In this document: positions 1-8,100 of the stretch, piece by piece
Position numbering within the stretch: position 1 is the stretch's first letter
How the letters are laid out: the number at the start of each line of letters is the position of its first letter
DNA from: an uncultured Mycoplasmatota bacterium
Lineage (GTDB): Bacteria > Bacillota_I > Bacilli_A > RF39 > UBA660
DNA: 45,264 nt
Assembly (NCBI GenBank): GCA_900550255.1
Contig: URQZ01000007.1
Coordinates: forward strand, 1-45,264
Reading direction: 5' to 3'
Notes under the pieces: generated by a model
What the model was told of the DNA's origin: nothing
Database searches by the model: none
What the model saw: the letters and a program-made list of their open reading frames with translations, nothing else
Position numbers and translations under genes: made by a program

Positions 1-180
1 AAAAACGACATTTTTATTATCATATGTTTTATTATAATTTTTCAAATCTTTTTCTGATTTTATAACTGTTCCTATTTCTTTCATAGGAGATGCTTGCTCA
101 TTTTTAACTAGTTTATAACATATTGCACTTGATATTATACCAATTGATAATAATCCGTAAAATTTAATTTTTTTAATCAT
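1..180 (-). CDS. Partial protein with N-terminal membrane/signal segment
   Basis: Only the first 60 codons are in the window; the gene continues past the left edge. The start is ATG at 180 with a strong AAAGGGGG ribosome site. The protein begins MIKKIKFYGLLSIGIISSAI, a short basic stretch followed by a hydrophobic helix of about 15 residues, so it is probably exported or membrane anchored. A Cys follows the helix, but there is no clear lipobox. The rest of the visible part is polar and Lys-rich (KEIGTVIKSEKDLKNYN). It has its own promoter just upstream. I do not recognise the family and the catalytic part, if any, is outside the window. Confidence 0.7.
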   Translation of the reverse strand, partial: MIKKIKFYGLLSIGIISSAICYKLVKNEQASPMKEIGTVIKSEKDLKNYNKTYDNKNVVF

Positions 181-206
181 TTTAATTCCCCCTTTAATGT
201 TTAACT

Positions 207-234
207 ATTATACTATTTTTATAAAAAAAGTCAA
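207..234 (-). promoter_or_regulatory. Sigma-A-type promoter of the left-edge gene
   Basis: On the minus strand TTGACT and TATAAT are separated by 16 bases, about 27 bases before the start codon of the partial gene. The -35 box lies in the T-rich tail of the terminator at 231-258. Confidence 0.5.
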
Positions 235-258
235 TAAAAGAGAACTAAAAAGTTCTCT
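231..258 (-). terminator. Rho-independent terminator
   Basis: An 8-bp stem (AGAGAACT/AGTTCTCT) with a 4-base loop is followed on the minus strand by TTTTATTG. It is about 180 bases beyond the stop codon of the DUF1016 gene and would end that transcript or a small RNA lying between. Confidence 0.7.
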
Positions 259-439
259 AAATCTATATAAACGCTATTTGCGATAGCGTACTAATAAATT
301 TCACTATTTTTAATATATCCTTTTTAAATAAATATATTCAATTATAATATATTCTCATCTTAATATTTTGTGTAGACATTTATAATATAGTTATTAACTA
401 TATAAAAAAATAGGATTTAAACGATAAAGATATATTTTT
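259..439 (-). other. Intergenic stretch with two dyad elements
   Basis: No convincing gene. It contains a 7-bp hairpin (ACGCTAT/ATAGCGT, 271-289) just before the terminator and a perfect 17-base palindrome (386-402) centred in AT-rich DNA. A 13-codon GTG-initiated frame after AAAGGAT is possible on the minus strand but too short to support. The region could be a long 3' UTR or a small RNA. Confidence 0.35.
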
Positions 440-1324
440 TTATTTCACCAATTCATATTCTCTTGAAATTATTCTGTCATCAGAGCAATATTTTATAACA
501 TACTCGTTATCTTGCTTACAGATAATAATACCTACTGTATCATTTTCATCTAAGCTTTTTATATTTTTGTCAATATAATTCATATAAGTCATGATTTGTC
601 CTGTATGTGCTTTCTTAAGTTCTGTAACTTTTAATTCAACTACTACATAACATCTATACTTAATATTATATAAAAGTAAATCTATATAGTTATATCTATC
701 TTTTAGCCTAATTGAATATTCACTTTTAATAAAAGCAAATCCATCTCCTAATTCATCTAGAAAATTTTCAATGTTTTCTAAGATTAGCTTTTGTAATATT
801 TTTTCTGAAAATATATCATATTTATTACTATTTTTAATCATAATTGGATTTTTTACGAAATCAACTACATTAGATTCATTTTGATTTATTAATTTATTTT
901 TAGTAGATTCTGGAAGTCTTTCGTATTCGTTAGATTTTATTTTTTCTCTTAATTGCCTAATAGATAGGTTATTTAGTTCAGTTATCTTTACGTAATATTG
1001 AAATTTTTTACTATCAAACCAAAGAATTTCACAATAATGGCTCCAGCTTAATTTGGCAGACATTGTCTGCCATTTTTGTGATACTTTATAAAATTGTCTC
1101 ATATTTCTTAAATTTCTTTGACTATACCCTGGTCCTAATTCTTCAGTTAATCTTAATGAATATTTCTTAATTATACTTTCCCCGTATTGCTTTCCTGCAT
1201 CCAATAATAATCTACCAACATTATAATAAGTATTTAATTCACTTTTATTAATTGAATAATTTTTAACCTTTCTATTTATCTCGTTACTTATTAATTCATT
1301 TTTTATTTCATTATAATAATTCAT
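440..1324 (-). CDS. YhcG-type DUF1016 PDDEXK nuclease
   Basis: The 294 residues match the DUF1016/YhcG layout. An N-terminal helical half (about 1-145) carries the characteristic YGxxIIxxYSxxLTxELGPGYSxRNL and W..LSWSHYxxIL signatures. A C-terminal PD-(D/E)xK nuclease domain (about 165-290) has Asp215 in YIDLLLYN, Glu230-x-Lys232 in VVELKV and the following TGQ (242-243). The family is found near restriction-modification and other defence genes and is presumed to cleave DNA. The start has AGGAG six bases upstream and lies 13 bases after the comEC stop, so it is probably the last gene of the comEA-comEC transcript. Family assignment is firm; biological role is inferred. Confidence 0.85.
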   Translation of the reverse strand: MNYYNEIKNELISNEINRKVKNYSINKSELNTYYNVGRLLLDAGKQYGESIIKKYSLRLTEELGPGYSQRNLRNMRQFYKVSQKWQTMSAKLSWSHYCEILWFDSKKFQYYVKITELNNLSIRQLREKIKSNEYERLPESTKNKLINQNESNVVDFVKNPIMIKNSNKYDIFSEKILQKLILENIENFLDELGDGFAFIKSEYSIRLKDRYNYIDLLLYNIKYRCYVVVELKVTELKKAHTGQIMTYMNYIDKNIKSLDENDTVGIIICKQDNEYVIKYCSDDRIISREYELVK

Positions 1325-1337
1325 ACCTTACTCCTTC

Positions 1338-3452
1338 CTATGAATTACAAGTTCTAATCTTATATCCATTTTTATTTAACTTAATTTCTATGCTTCCATT
1401 TAAATCGGTTCTATATATTTTAGATTGTTCTAAATTATTTAATACTTCTTCTTTAGGATGACCGTATCTATTATTTTTACCGACACTAATTAAACTATAT
1501 TTAGGTTTTATCTGATTAATAAAATGCTTGCTAGATGAAGTATTTGATCCATGATGTCCAACCTTTAAAAAATCTATATTTTTTAAATTATATTTTTTTA
1601 ATATATCTTTTTCCTTTTCTACACCTGCATCTCCCATAAATAAAAATTTATAATTATTTAGTTTTGTAAAAATTACATTAGAGTTATCATTTTCATTGTC
1701 ATATATTTTAGTATTTAAAAATTGAAATTTATATTTATCTATATTTAGTTCTTTAATACAAGAATAATATTTTATTTTTTTCTTATTTAATACTTTTATT
1801 AAATTTTTTTCTAAATCATTATAAGTTCCACAATTTAACACTACATTATTTACTTTAAAATTATCTACTAAACTAATACTTTCACCCATATGATCATAGT
1901 CACCATGTGTTAATACTAAATAATCTAATTTGGATATTCCTTCAGATTTTAGATATGGAATAATAGTATTTTCAGCTAATGTTTTACTATTTTTTCTTAT
2001 TTGCCATTTTTCTTTAGAAAATTCATTTTTCCCACCTGTATCAATCAAAATATTACCTTTATTATGACTTAACTTTATTAAAATACAATCACCTTGACCA
2101 ATAGATATTACGTTTACTTTATTTATATTTGAAAAATAATTAAAATTATGATGAACAATTAATAAAATAAATAGCAATATTATAAAAGTTTTTTTATTTT
2201 TTAGGACTAAAAAAATAAAAATTATATATAATATAATCACAATAAATGATGGATGTGAAAAGGTAAATCTTAATATGTTTATTTCTGATACTAAATTAGA
2301 AGTTTTTTCTAAAATTAAAACAACTATTTTTAATAAAAAATTTAATTTTGAAAAGAAAAAAGAAAATATTCCGACTGGAAAAACAATATAAGAAACAAAT
2401 GGAACAAAAAACATATTAGCTAAAATACTAATAAAATTTATTTCATGAAAATTATAAATTAAGATGGGAATACTAGTTACAAAAGATACTAAAGAAGTCA
2501 TAAATAATTTTTGAAAATAATTTTTATATTTATTAATTAAAGGACTAAAATAAATTAGCGCGAAACTTATTACAAAGCTAAAAACAAAACCTAAATTATA
2601 TATATAATATGGATTTATAAGTAATAAAAAAAGAAATATATTAAAAATAATAAATAAATTACTTATATTAACTTTAAAATATTTCTTAATATTTATAATT
2701 ATATACATAAAACTTGCTCTTATAATTGATGGCATATAATCAGTTAAAAAAAGAAAAAAGAATAAAAAGGAAGTAATGATTACAAAATTTAATTTTTTCT
2801 TTTTAGAAATAATATTTAATAATTTACTAAGTGTTAGTGTTATTAATGAAATGTGCATACCAGAAATAGCAAACAAATGACTAATACCATTTTTTGAATA
2901 ACTATCTTTAATATTATTATCTAAATTATTTTTGCCCATAATAAACAAATATATATATTCATTATTTTCAATTTTATTTATTTTTTTAATGGTAATATTT
3001 TTTATATTATAAAATAGATTGGTATTTTTCTTTGCTATTTCAATACTATTTACTGATATAATTCTTTTTATTTTTTTACTCAATAAATATTTTCGGTAAT
3101 TAAAACTATTAAAGTTATCATTATCATTTGGTATTTTAATTTCACCTGTTATATTTAAAATATCGCCTAATTCTAGATTTTTTTCTATTTTCTCTTTTTC
3201 CTGTTTATTTTTAAAGTAATAATTAGCAAGAATTTTTTCTCTACCTTTTGCTTCTATAGTCAATTTAGCTCCATCAATATTATATGAAGTTGTTTGAAGT
3301 TTAAAAATATTATCATTTAAGTTGTATTTTGATTTTTTATAGTTTGTGTTAAAGTTGTATGGTATCAAAATTAAAACAGTCAATAAGTAAAAGCTATACA
3401 GTAATTTGATCTTTGATTTTTTCAAATAAGCTATCACCAATTCCTGTAACAT
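1338..3452 (-). CDS. comEC: ComEC/Rec2 DNA uptake channel
   Basis: ComEC is the polytopic membrane channel that carries single-stranded DNA into the cytoplasm in naturally competent bacteria. Order here: N-terminal hydrophobic helix and soluble OB-like part (to about 150), the Competence domain with the hallmark GISHLFAISGMH and many membrane helices (about 185-430), then a metallo-beta-lactamase domain (about 450-700) with IDTGG, THGDYDHMG, FMGDAG and GHHGS. About 700 residues is normal. The given start (ATG) lacks a ribosome site; GTG at 3437 or TTG at 3425, seven bases after GGTGAT, is at least as likely. It overlaps the end of comEA, so translation is coupled. All metal ligands look present. 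Confidence 0.92.
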   Translation of the reverse strand: MLQELVIAYLKKSKIKLLYSFYLLTVLILIPYNFNTNYKKSKYNLNDNIFKLQTTSYNIDGAKLTIEAKGREKILANYYFKNKQEKEKIEKNLELGDILNITGEIKIPNDNDNFNSFNYRKYLLSKKIKRIISVNSIEIAKKNTNLFYNIKNITIKKINKIENNEYIYLFIMGKNNLDNNIKDSYSKNGISHLFAISGMHISLITLTLSKLLNIISKKKKLNFVIITSFLFFFLFLTDYMPSIIRASFMYIIINIKKYFKVNISNLFIIFNIFLFLLLINPYYIYNLGFVFSFVISFALIYFSPLINKYKNYFQKLFMTSLVSFVTSIPILIYNFHEINFISILANMFFVPFVSYIVFPVGIFSFFFSKLNFLLKIVVLILEKTSNLVSEINILRFTFSHPSFIVIILYIIFIFLVLKNKKTFIILLFILLIVHHNFNYFSNINKVNVISIGQGDCILIKLSHNKGNILIDTGGKNEFSKEKWQIRKNSKTLAENTIIPYLKSEGISKLDYLVLTHGDYDHMGESISLVDNFKVNNVVLNCGTYNDLEKNLIKVLNKKKIKYYSCIKELNIDKYKFQFLNTKIYDNENDNSNVIFTKLNNYKFLFMGDAGVEKEKDILKKYNLKNIDFLKVGHHGSNTSSSKHFINQIKPKYSLISVGKNNRYGHPKEEVLNNLEQSKIYRTDLNGSIEIKLNKNGYKIRTCNS

Positions 3453-4140
3453 TTTTTATATCGTCAATGTTTTTGAAGTCACCATTTTCTTCACGATATT
3501 TTATAATACTTTCAGCTTTTGATTTACCTATTCCATTTATTTTTTGTAATTCGTCAATATTCGCACTATTTATTGATATTAAATCATTTTCTTCTTTATC
3601 TTCACTTTCAGTTGTATTTTTGGTTGTTTTACTCTTAGATTTTTGAGTTATACATGCTTCATTCATTTCATCAGGACATTCGCAGTCTTTTTCAATATAA
3701 ATGTATTTAGGACTGTTCTTTTTTTCTTTGTATTCTTTTATTTCATTTTTGCTATATATGATTATAACCATTTCATCTTTTAATTTTTTACTTAAATTAA
3801 TATATGATGTATCGGCATCTTCTTTAAGACCACCAGCTTTATTTATAACATCGATTACACGACTTTTTTCTTCTAATTCATATACAGTTGGATTTAAAAC
3901 CTCTCCTTTAATATCTACTTTTATTTTCTTTTTAATTTCCTCTTTTTTTGATATTTCTTTTTTAGATGTTTTGGTTAAAACAACATTTTCTTTTTTAGTT
4001 TGTGTTTTATTTGTTTTAATACATACGACAGTTGTAATAATGAGTATTATAATTACAACACCTATTAAAATAAAATACTTATATTTTTTGATATAATCTT
4101 TTAATTCTTTTTCTTCCAATATATCTTTAAATTCATCCAT
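3394..4140 (-). CDS. comEA: ComEA competence DNA receptor
   Basis: ComEA is the membrane-anchored double-stranded DNA-binding protein that feeds ComEC. Visible parts: a cytoplasmic start, one membrane helix (about 20-42, FILIGVVIIILIITT), a Lys-rich linker, an SLBB domain (about 73-132, DIKGEVLNPTVYEL...VINKAGG), an acidic spacer with three Cys (CECP...C), and two C-terminal helix-hairpin-helix motifs (NINGIGKSKAESIIKYRE-like and VTGIGDSLFEKIK). The usual domain order is kept. The start is ATG with AGGAG nine bases upstream; that site is held in the loop of an inverted repeat. Short overlap with comEC indicates an operon; the usual third gene, holA, does not follow. Confidence 0.92.
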   Translation of the reverse strand: MDEFKDILEEKELKDYIKKYKYFILIGVVIIILIITTVVCIKTNKTQTKKENVVLTKTSKKEISKKEEIKKKIKVDIKGEVLNPTVYELEEKSRVIDVINKAGGLKEDADTSYINLSKKLKDEMVIIIYSKNEIKEYKEKKNSPKYIYIEKDCECPDEMNEACITQKSKSKTTKNTTESEDKEENDLISINSANIDELQKINGIGKSKAESIIKYREENGDFKNIDDIKNVTGIGDSLFEKIKDQITV

Positions 4141-4141
4141 T

Positions 4142-4173
4142 TTATCACGCTCCTACTTATATATTCGTGATAA
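4142..4173 (-). promoter_or_regulatory. Inverted repeat enclosing the comEA ribosome site
   Basis: The minus strand reads TTATCACG, 16 bases including AGGAG, then CGTGATAA, one base, and the comEA ATG. The 8-bp arms are perfect. As RNA this puts the ribosome site in a hairpin loop with the start codon at the foot; as DNA it could be an operator. Confidence 0.45.
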
Positions 4174-4189
4174 TTTTTCATTTTCCTAC

Positions 4190-4213
4190 AAAAAAAGAAC
4201 AAACATGTTCTTT
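4190..4213 (-). terminator. Terminator after the 105-residue unknown gene
   Basis: AAAGAAC/GTTCTTT stem with a run of T on the minus strand, overlapping the stop codon of the upstream gene and separating it from comEA. Confidence 0.75.
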
Positions 4214-4529
4214 AAATCCATTTTGATCTATGTATTGCTGATTGAACTCTATATTTATCATATAATTCAATTAATTTTAAATCACTTTGTAAAAAGTATG
4301 CATTATCATCCTTTAAATAGTAGTTTTTAATGTAGTTATGAAAATCTTTATTACTAATGTACTTCATCACTACGTCATCTAACATTTTAATTTTGGCTAC
4401 ATTTTTTTCTTTTGAAAATATTTGGTTTTGATACATATTAATTATATCATCAGTTATATAATCTTCTTTACTATAGTTATAATTTACTATATTATTATAG
4501 TTATGGCATAATTCAATAATTTCTATCAT
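4212..4529 (-). CDS. Unrecognised 105-residue protein
   Basis: I do not recognise this protein. It is soluble, rich in Asn, Tyr, Lys and Ile, predicted mostly helical, with no Cys pair or obvious catalytic motif; the C-terminus is YRVQSAIHRSKWI. The start ATG has GGTGAT five bases upstream, which supports translation, and a terminator follows directly. It lies between rseP and comEA and is probably transcribed alone after the rseP terminator. Confidence 0.6.
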   Translation of the reverse strand: MIEIIELCHNYNNIVNYNYSKEDYITDDIINMYQNQIFSKEKNVAKIKMLDDVVMKYISNKDFHNYIKNYYLKDDNAYFLQSDLKLIELYDKYRVQSAIHRSKWI

Positions 4530-4576
4530 AATATCACCAATTTTATTTTAATATTTATATAGTTATTTTTTTGTCG

Positions 4577-4603
4577 AAAAAAAATAGATGTTAAAATCTA
4601 TTT
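4577..4603 (-). terminator. Terminator after rseP
   Basis: AAATAGAT/ATCTATTT 8-bp stem followed by TTTTTTTT on the minus strand, overlapping the rseP stop. It closes the uppS-cdsA-rseP run. Confidence 0.8.
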
Positions 4604-5629
4604 CAGAATTCTTAAAATATCATTATATGAAATAAATATCATTAAAGCCATTAATAGCATAAATCCTATCGTATGAATTGTATTTTCTATTTTTGGATTA
4701 ACTGGACTACCTTTTAATTTTTCAATAACTAAAAATAATAATCTTCCACCATCAAAAGCTGGTAATGGAATAATATTTATAAGTCCTACGTTAATACATA
4801 AGTAAGCAATTAGATATATTATATTTATAAATCCAACTTTAGCTGCTTGACCAACTATATTAAATATCCCAATAGGCCCCGCTAAATTGCTTAAGCTAAG
4901 TTTTCCTACACATAGATAACCAATAATTATAACCATTTGTCTTAACAAACTATATGTTTTCGTGAAGGCGTATTTTATTGATGGAATTATTCCTCTTTTT
5001 ATTGTACTGTCTAAAACAAATCCATAACTTCCTTTGTTTTTTCCTTCTTTAATTGGTGTAGCTTTTATTACTTCTTTTTTCCCATTTTTATGTAGTATTT
5101 CAACGTCTATATCTTTTCCTTTATTTACTTGTAATTCTAAAACTAAGCTTTCATTATCCTTAACCTTTATTTTATTTACTTTAGTAATTAAGTCTCCTTC
5201 TTTAATATTTGATTTATAAATTGGAGCATTTTTGCTTATTTTTTCAATATATGGTTTATCATTTGGAACGCCATTTATCAGTCCAATAATAAAAAGTAAA
5301 ACAATAGCTAGTAAAAAGTTAAATAATACACCTGCTATTATTGTTAAAAATCTTTGAAGCCAAGTCTTGGATTGCATTTGTTTTTCTTTAGGAATATTTT
5401 TATCAATTTCTATATCCTCTCCAGCCATACTAACATAGCCACCGATTGGGAATAGTCTTACTGAATATTCTGTTTCATCATTTTTTCTTTTATATTTAAA
5501 TAGTCTTGGACCCATACCAATTGAAAATTCATAGATGTAAATACCTGCACGTTTAGCAAATATAAAGTGTCCTAGTTCATGAATTAAAACGGTTATTCCT
5601 AAGACTAATATGAAATAAATTAATGTCAT
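4598..5629 (-). CDS. rseP: RseP/RasP site-2 zinc metalloprotease
   Basis: Intramembrane protease of the S2P family (M50B) that cleaves anti-sigma factors and signal peptide remnants inside the membrane. The first membrane helix carries the zinc motif HELGH (residues 18-22), followed by the GMGPRLFKY and FPIGGYVSMAGED signatures, one PDZ domain (about 115-190) and the third zinc ligand region NIIPLPAFDGGRLLF near 285-300. The 343-residue length is slightly short for Bacillus (about 420). Ribosome site AGAGGAT precedes the ATG; the gene is 13 bases behind cdsA, without the dxr gene that usually lies between them. Confidence 0.93.
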   Translation of the reverse strand: MTLIYFILVLGITVLIHELGHFIFAKRAGIYIYEFSIGMGPRLFKYKRKNDETEYSVRLFPIGGYVSMAGEDIEIDKNIPKEKQMQSKTWLQRFLTIIAGVLFNFLLAIVLLFIIGLINGVPNDKPYIEKISKNAPIYKSNIKEGDLITKVNKIKVKDNESLVLELQVNKGKDIDVEILHKNGKKEVIKATPIKEGKNKGSYGFVLDSTIKRGIIPSIKYAFTKTYSLLRQMVIIIGYLCVGKLSLSNLAGPIGIFNIVGQAAKVGFINIIYLIAYLCINVGLINIIPLPAFDGGRLLFLVIEKLKGSPVNPKIENTIHTIGFMLLMALMIFISYNDILRILK

Positions 5630-5642
5630 ATTATCCTCTTTT

Positions 5643-6443
5643 CTATATTAAAGTTATGAAAAACATAAAACCTAATATTACAAAAATGATACTATCAAAG
5701 CGATCTAATATTCCACCATGTCCTGGCATAATATTTGAAAAATCTTTTTTTCCATAATATCTTTTGATTGCAGAGAAAACAAGATCTCCATATTGACCTA
5801 AAATAGATAAGAAAAGGGACATTAAAATTACAATAATTAAACTAGTTTTAGAATTAAAAACAGTCATGTAATATACAGTTGAAATTAAAACACCAAATAC
5901 AGTTCCACCGATTGTTCCTTCCCAAGTTTTATTAGGTGATATATCTTCTAATAATTTATGTTGCCCTATTAATCTTCCTGTTAAATAAGCGTATGTATCT
6001 GTGATAATAGTTATTATAAATAAGTATATTAATATTTTTAAATCAATATTTCTAAGCAATATCATAAGAGAAAATGAAACACCTAAAAAGAAAATTCCTC
6101 CTATTAAATGAAATGCATCTACAACACTATATTTTTTTCGATCATGGTATATAATAGTTGGAAGTAAGAAAATTAAAAATAGTCCAACGATTATACGATA
6201 ATCTAATGAAAATACAATATCTGTTCTTTCAAAATTAGAAACGACAATTAATGTCATAACAATATATGAAATAAAGTCAATAAAAGATGGCAATTCTTTT
6301 TTTGTTGCCTTCGTATTTAAAAATTCTTTTAATCCTAGCATTGATAATACATAAATAAATAAATTAAATAGCATTCCTCCTTTAATAAAAATCGGAACAG
6401 CTATTATTAAAGCTATGATTGCACTAATTACTCTTTTTTTCAT
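5643..6443 (-). CDS. cdsA: Phosphatidate cytidylyltransferase CdsA
   Basis: Makes CDP-diacylglycerol from phosphatidic acid and CTP, the entry to phosphatidylglycerol and cardiolipin synthesis. The protein is a multi-helix membrane protein with the family signature near the C-terminus: SPNKTWEGTIGG and GHGGILDRFDSIIF. The start chosen is ATG at 6443 because GGAGG lies eight bases upstream; the longer frame to 6458 has no ribosome site. The gene overlaps the end of uppS by 20 bases, so the two are translationally linked. Length 266 residues is normal. Confidence 0.93.
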   Translation of the reverse strand: MKKRVISAIIALIIAVPIFIKGGMLFNLFIYVLSMLGLKEFLNTKATKKELPSFIDFISYIVMTLIVVSNFERTDIVFSLDYRIIVGLFLIFLLPTIIYHDRKKYSVVDAFHLIGGIFFLGVSFSLMILLRNIDLKILIYLFIITIITDTYAYLTGRLIGQHKLLEDISPNKTWEGTIGGTVFGVLISTVYYMTVFNSKTSLIIVILMSLFLSILGQYGDLVFSAIKRYYGKKDFSNIMPGHGGILDRFDSIIFVILGFMFFITLI

Positions 6444-7146
6444 AATTAATTCCTCCAAATCTTCTATCTCTTTTATTATAAGCTAAAATTGCTTTATCAA
6501 ATTCTTTTTCATCGAAATCAGGAAAATATGTGTCTGGAAAATAAAATTCAGCATATGATAGTTGCCACAACATAAAATTACTGATTCGACATTCACCACT
6601 TGTTCTTATCATAAAATCAATGGGTGGTAAATCATTATAAAGATATTTATTAAAAATTTCTTCATTCAATTCTTCTATATTTAAACTAGAATCTAACGCT
6701 ATTTTTTTACAAGCATCTATTATTTCAGCGTGTCCTCCATAGTTTAGACAAACATTAAAAACACCACCGGTATTGTTTTTTGTTTTTTCTTCTAGTTCTA
6801 TCATAGCTTTATATACTTTTTTAGGTAAAGGTTTTTCTCTTCCTGAAAAAACAACTTTGATATTTTTCTCCATACAAAAATCGAATTCCTTGGTAAATTT
6901 TTTTATAAATAAATTCATTAAGAAGTCTACTTCTTCTTTGCTACGTTTAAAATTTTCGGTAGAAAAAGCATATACACTTAAATATTTAATATTTTTACTT
7001 AATATATATTGCGCTAAAGTTTTTAGATTATCAAAACCAGCTCTATGTCCTTCACTTCTACTCAAATTTCTAGCTGTTGCCCATCTTCCATTTCCGTCTA
7101 GAATGATTGCAACATGGTTAGGTATTTTTAAACCCTCATAATTCAT
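6424..7146 (-). CDS. uppS: Undecaprenyl diphosphate synthase UppS
   Basis: Cis-prenyltransferase that elongates farnesyl diphosphate with isopentenyl units to the C55 lipid carrier of cell-wall synthesis. Motifs: HVAIILDGNGRWA with catalytic Asp17, EGHRAG, YAFSTENFKR, LNYGGHAEI, DFMIRTSGECRISNFMLWQ and AEFYFPDTYFPDF. The usual RTSGE-x-R-x-SNF residues for Mg/IPP binding are present. The start at 7146 gives 240 residues, normal for the family; the frame extends to 7197 but would overlap the previous gene. The product depends on IPP from a pathway not encoded in this window. Confidence 0.93.
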   Translation of the reverse strand: MNYEGLKIPNHVAIILDGNGRWATARNLSRSEGHRAGFDNLKTLAQYILSKNIKYLSVYAFSTENFKRSKEEVDFLMNLFIKKFTKEFDFCMEKNIKVVFSGREKPLPKKVYKAMIELEEKTKNNTGGVFNVCLNYGGHAEIIDACKKIALDSSLNIEELNEEIFNKYLYNDLPPIDFMIRTSGECRISNFMLWQLSYAEFYFPDTYFPDFDEKEFDKAILAYNKRDRRFGGINYEKKSN

Positions 7147-7190
7147 ATGATCACTACTTTCAGATTCTATTATATTATAAATAAATATAT

Positions 7191-7892
7191 TTAACAAGTT
7201 TTATTTTCAAAGATAATTTTATCAGCATATTTATTTGCTATTTCGTATTGTTTATTTTTTTTGATAGTCCAAAGTAAAACGGGCATTTTTTTTGATAATT
7301 TTTCTATTTTTTTATTTGGACATTTTTTGATTGGGTAAGATATAAAATCAATACCCAGTGTTTTTAAAAGAAAATGGTTAATTAAAAAATTATATATTTT
7401 GTTGTTATTATTATGTACTAATAATCCTATTTTTTTATGTGTTTTTCTTTTCATATATAGAATTGATTTTAAACTAAATGATTGAAAATAATATTCACCT
7501 TCATAATCTTTTAATATTTTAATTGTTTCTTTTTCTAATTTTGGTACTTTTTGATCGTATTTTAATTCAATTAGCAGCGGAACTTTTTTATCAACTAATT
7601 TTAATACATCTTTTAAAAGGGGAATTTTCTCATCAGTTTGTTTTAAATTAATTTTTTTAATTTCTTCATAAGTCATATCTTTTATATTAATATTTTTATT
7701 TGTCATTCTTTTTAAATTATCGTCGTGAAAAACAACAACGTTATTATCTTTTAATAAATGTATGTCTAGTTCAATTACATAGTTATTTTTAATAGCCTTA
7801 CTAAATGCTTTCATACTATTTTCAGGTATTTTTTCATCATGTAATCCTCTATGAGCAATATTTGACCAATCTTTAAATATTTGTTTCTTCAT
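7191..7892 (-). CDS. Glycerophosphodiester phosphodiesterase
   Basis: GDPD/UgpQ family, hydrolysing glycerophosphodiesters to glycerol-3-phosphate and an alcohol. Motifs are in order: AHRG with catalytic His14, PENSMKAF, IELDIHLLKDNNVVVFHDD (metal Glu/Asp and catalytic His), LLIELK and the FQSFSL strand. No signal peptide, so it acts in the cytoplasm, probably recycling head groups from lipid turnover. The family's last beta-alpha unit is seen in MPVLLWTIKK. Start at 7892 leaves 233 residues and overlaps the preceding small gene by 20 bases; the longer frame to 7940 lacks conservation. Confidence 0.88.
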   Translation of the reverse strand: MKKQIFKDWSNIAHRGLHDEKIPENSMKAFSKAIKNNYVIELDIHLLKDNNVVVFHDDNLKRMTNKNINIKDMTYEEIKKINLKQTDEKIPLLKDVLKLVDKKVPLLIELKYDQKVPKLEKETIKILKDYEGEYYFQSFSLKSILYMKRKTHKKIGLLVHNNNNKIYNFLINHFLLKTLGIDFISYPIKKCPNKKIEKLSKKMPVLLWTIKKNKQYEIANKYADKIIFENKTC

Positions 7893-8100
7893 CTTTTGAA
7901 ATATAGGTTGCTTTATAAATTGGTTCTTTGTTTGTATCATACTGCTCTTTTTTAAAGATTACTTTTTGTCCTATTTTAGGCTCAAATTCGTCTAAAAAAT
8001 CAATTTTAGAATAATAGTATTCCTTTTGGTCTTCTCCTTTTATAATACCGTTTATACTATCAAATAATTCTATTATTTCACCTTTTACTTCTTTTTGCAT
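7873..8100 (-). CDS. Small beta-rich protein, cold-shock-like
   Basis: A 75-residue acidic protein with no family I can name for certain. It reads like a small OB or cold-shock-like barrel: GEIIELFDSINGIIKGEDQ, then YYYSKIDFLDEFEPKIGQKVIF and a final YKATYI strand, an order reminiscent of CspA (GxIkxF...GFI...VFFHxSxF...GQxVxFxV). The aromatic RNP motifs are not exact, so nucleic-acid binding is only a possibility. The ATG overlaps the TGA of the large upstream gene (TGATG), so the two are translationally coupled; the downstream GDPD gene overlaps its end. Confidence 0.6.
   Translation of the reverse strand: MQKEVKGEIIELFDSINGIIKGEDQKEYYYSKIDFLDEFEPKIGQKVIFKKEQYDTNKEPIYKATYISKDEETNI

Noticed and set aside
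386..402. 17-base palindrome as a terminator of the DUF1016 gene
   Set aside because: All A/T apart from one G-C pair and no T run follows on the minus strand; kept only as a dyad element.
3437..3452. Longest start of comEC as certain
   Set aside because: No ribosome site before that ATG; downstream GTG/TTG starts fit the GGTGAT site better, so the start is left uncertain.
3413..4096. Plus-strand open frames opposite comEA
   Set aside because: Antisense shadows of an AT-rich gene; hydrophobic low-complexity translations, no ribosome site, real gene on the minus strand.
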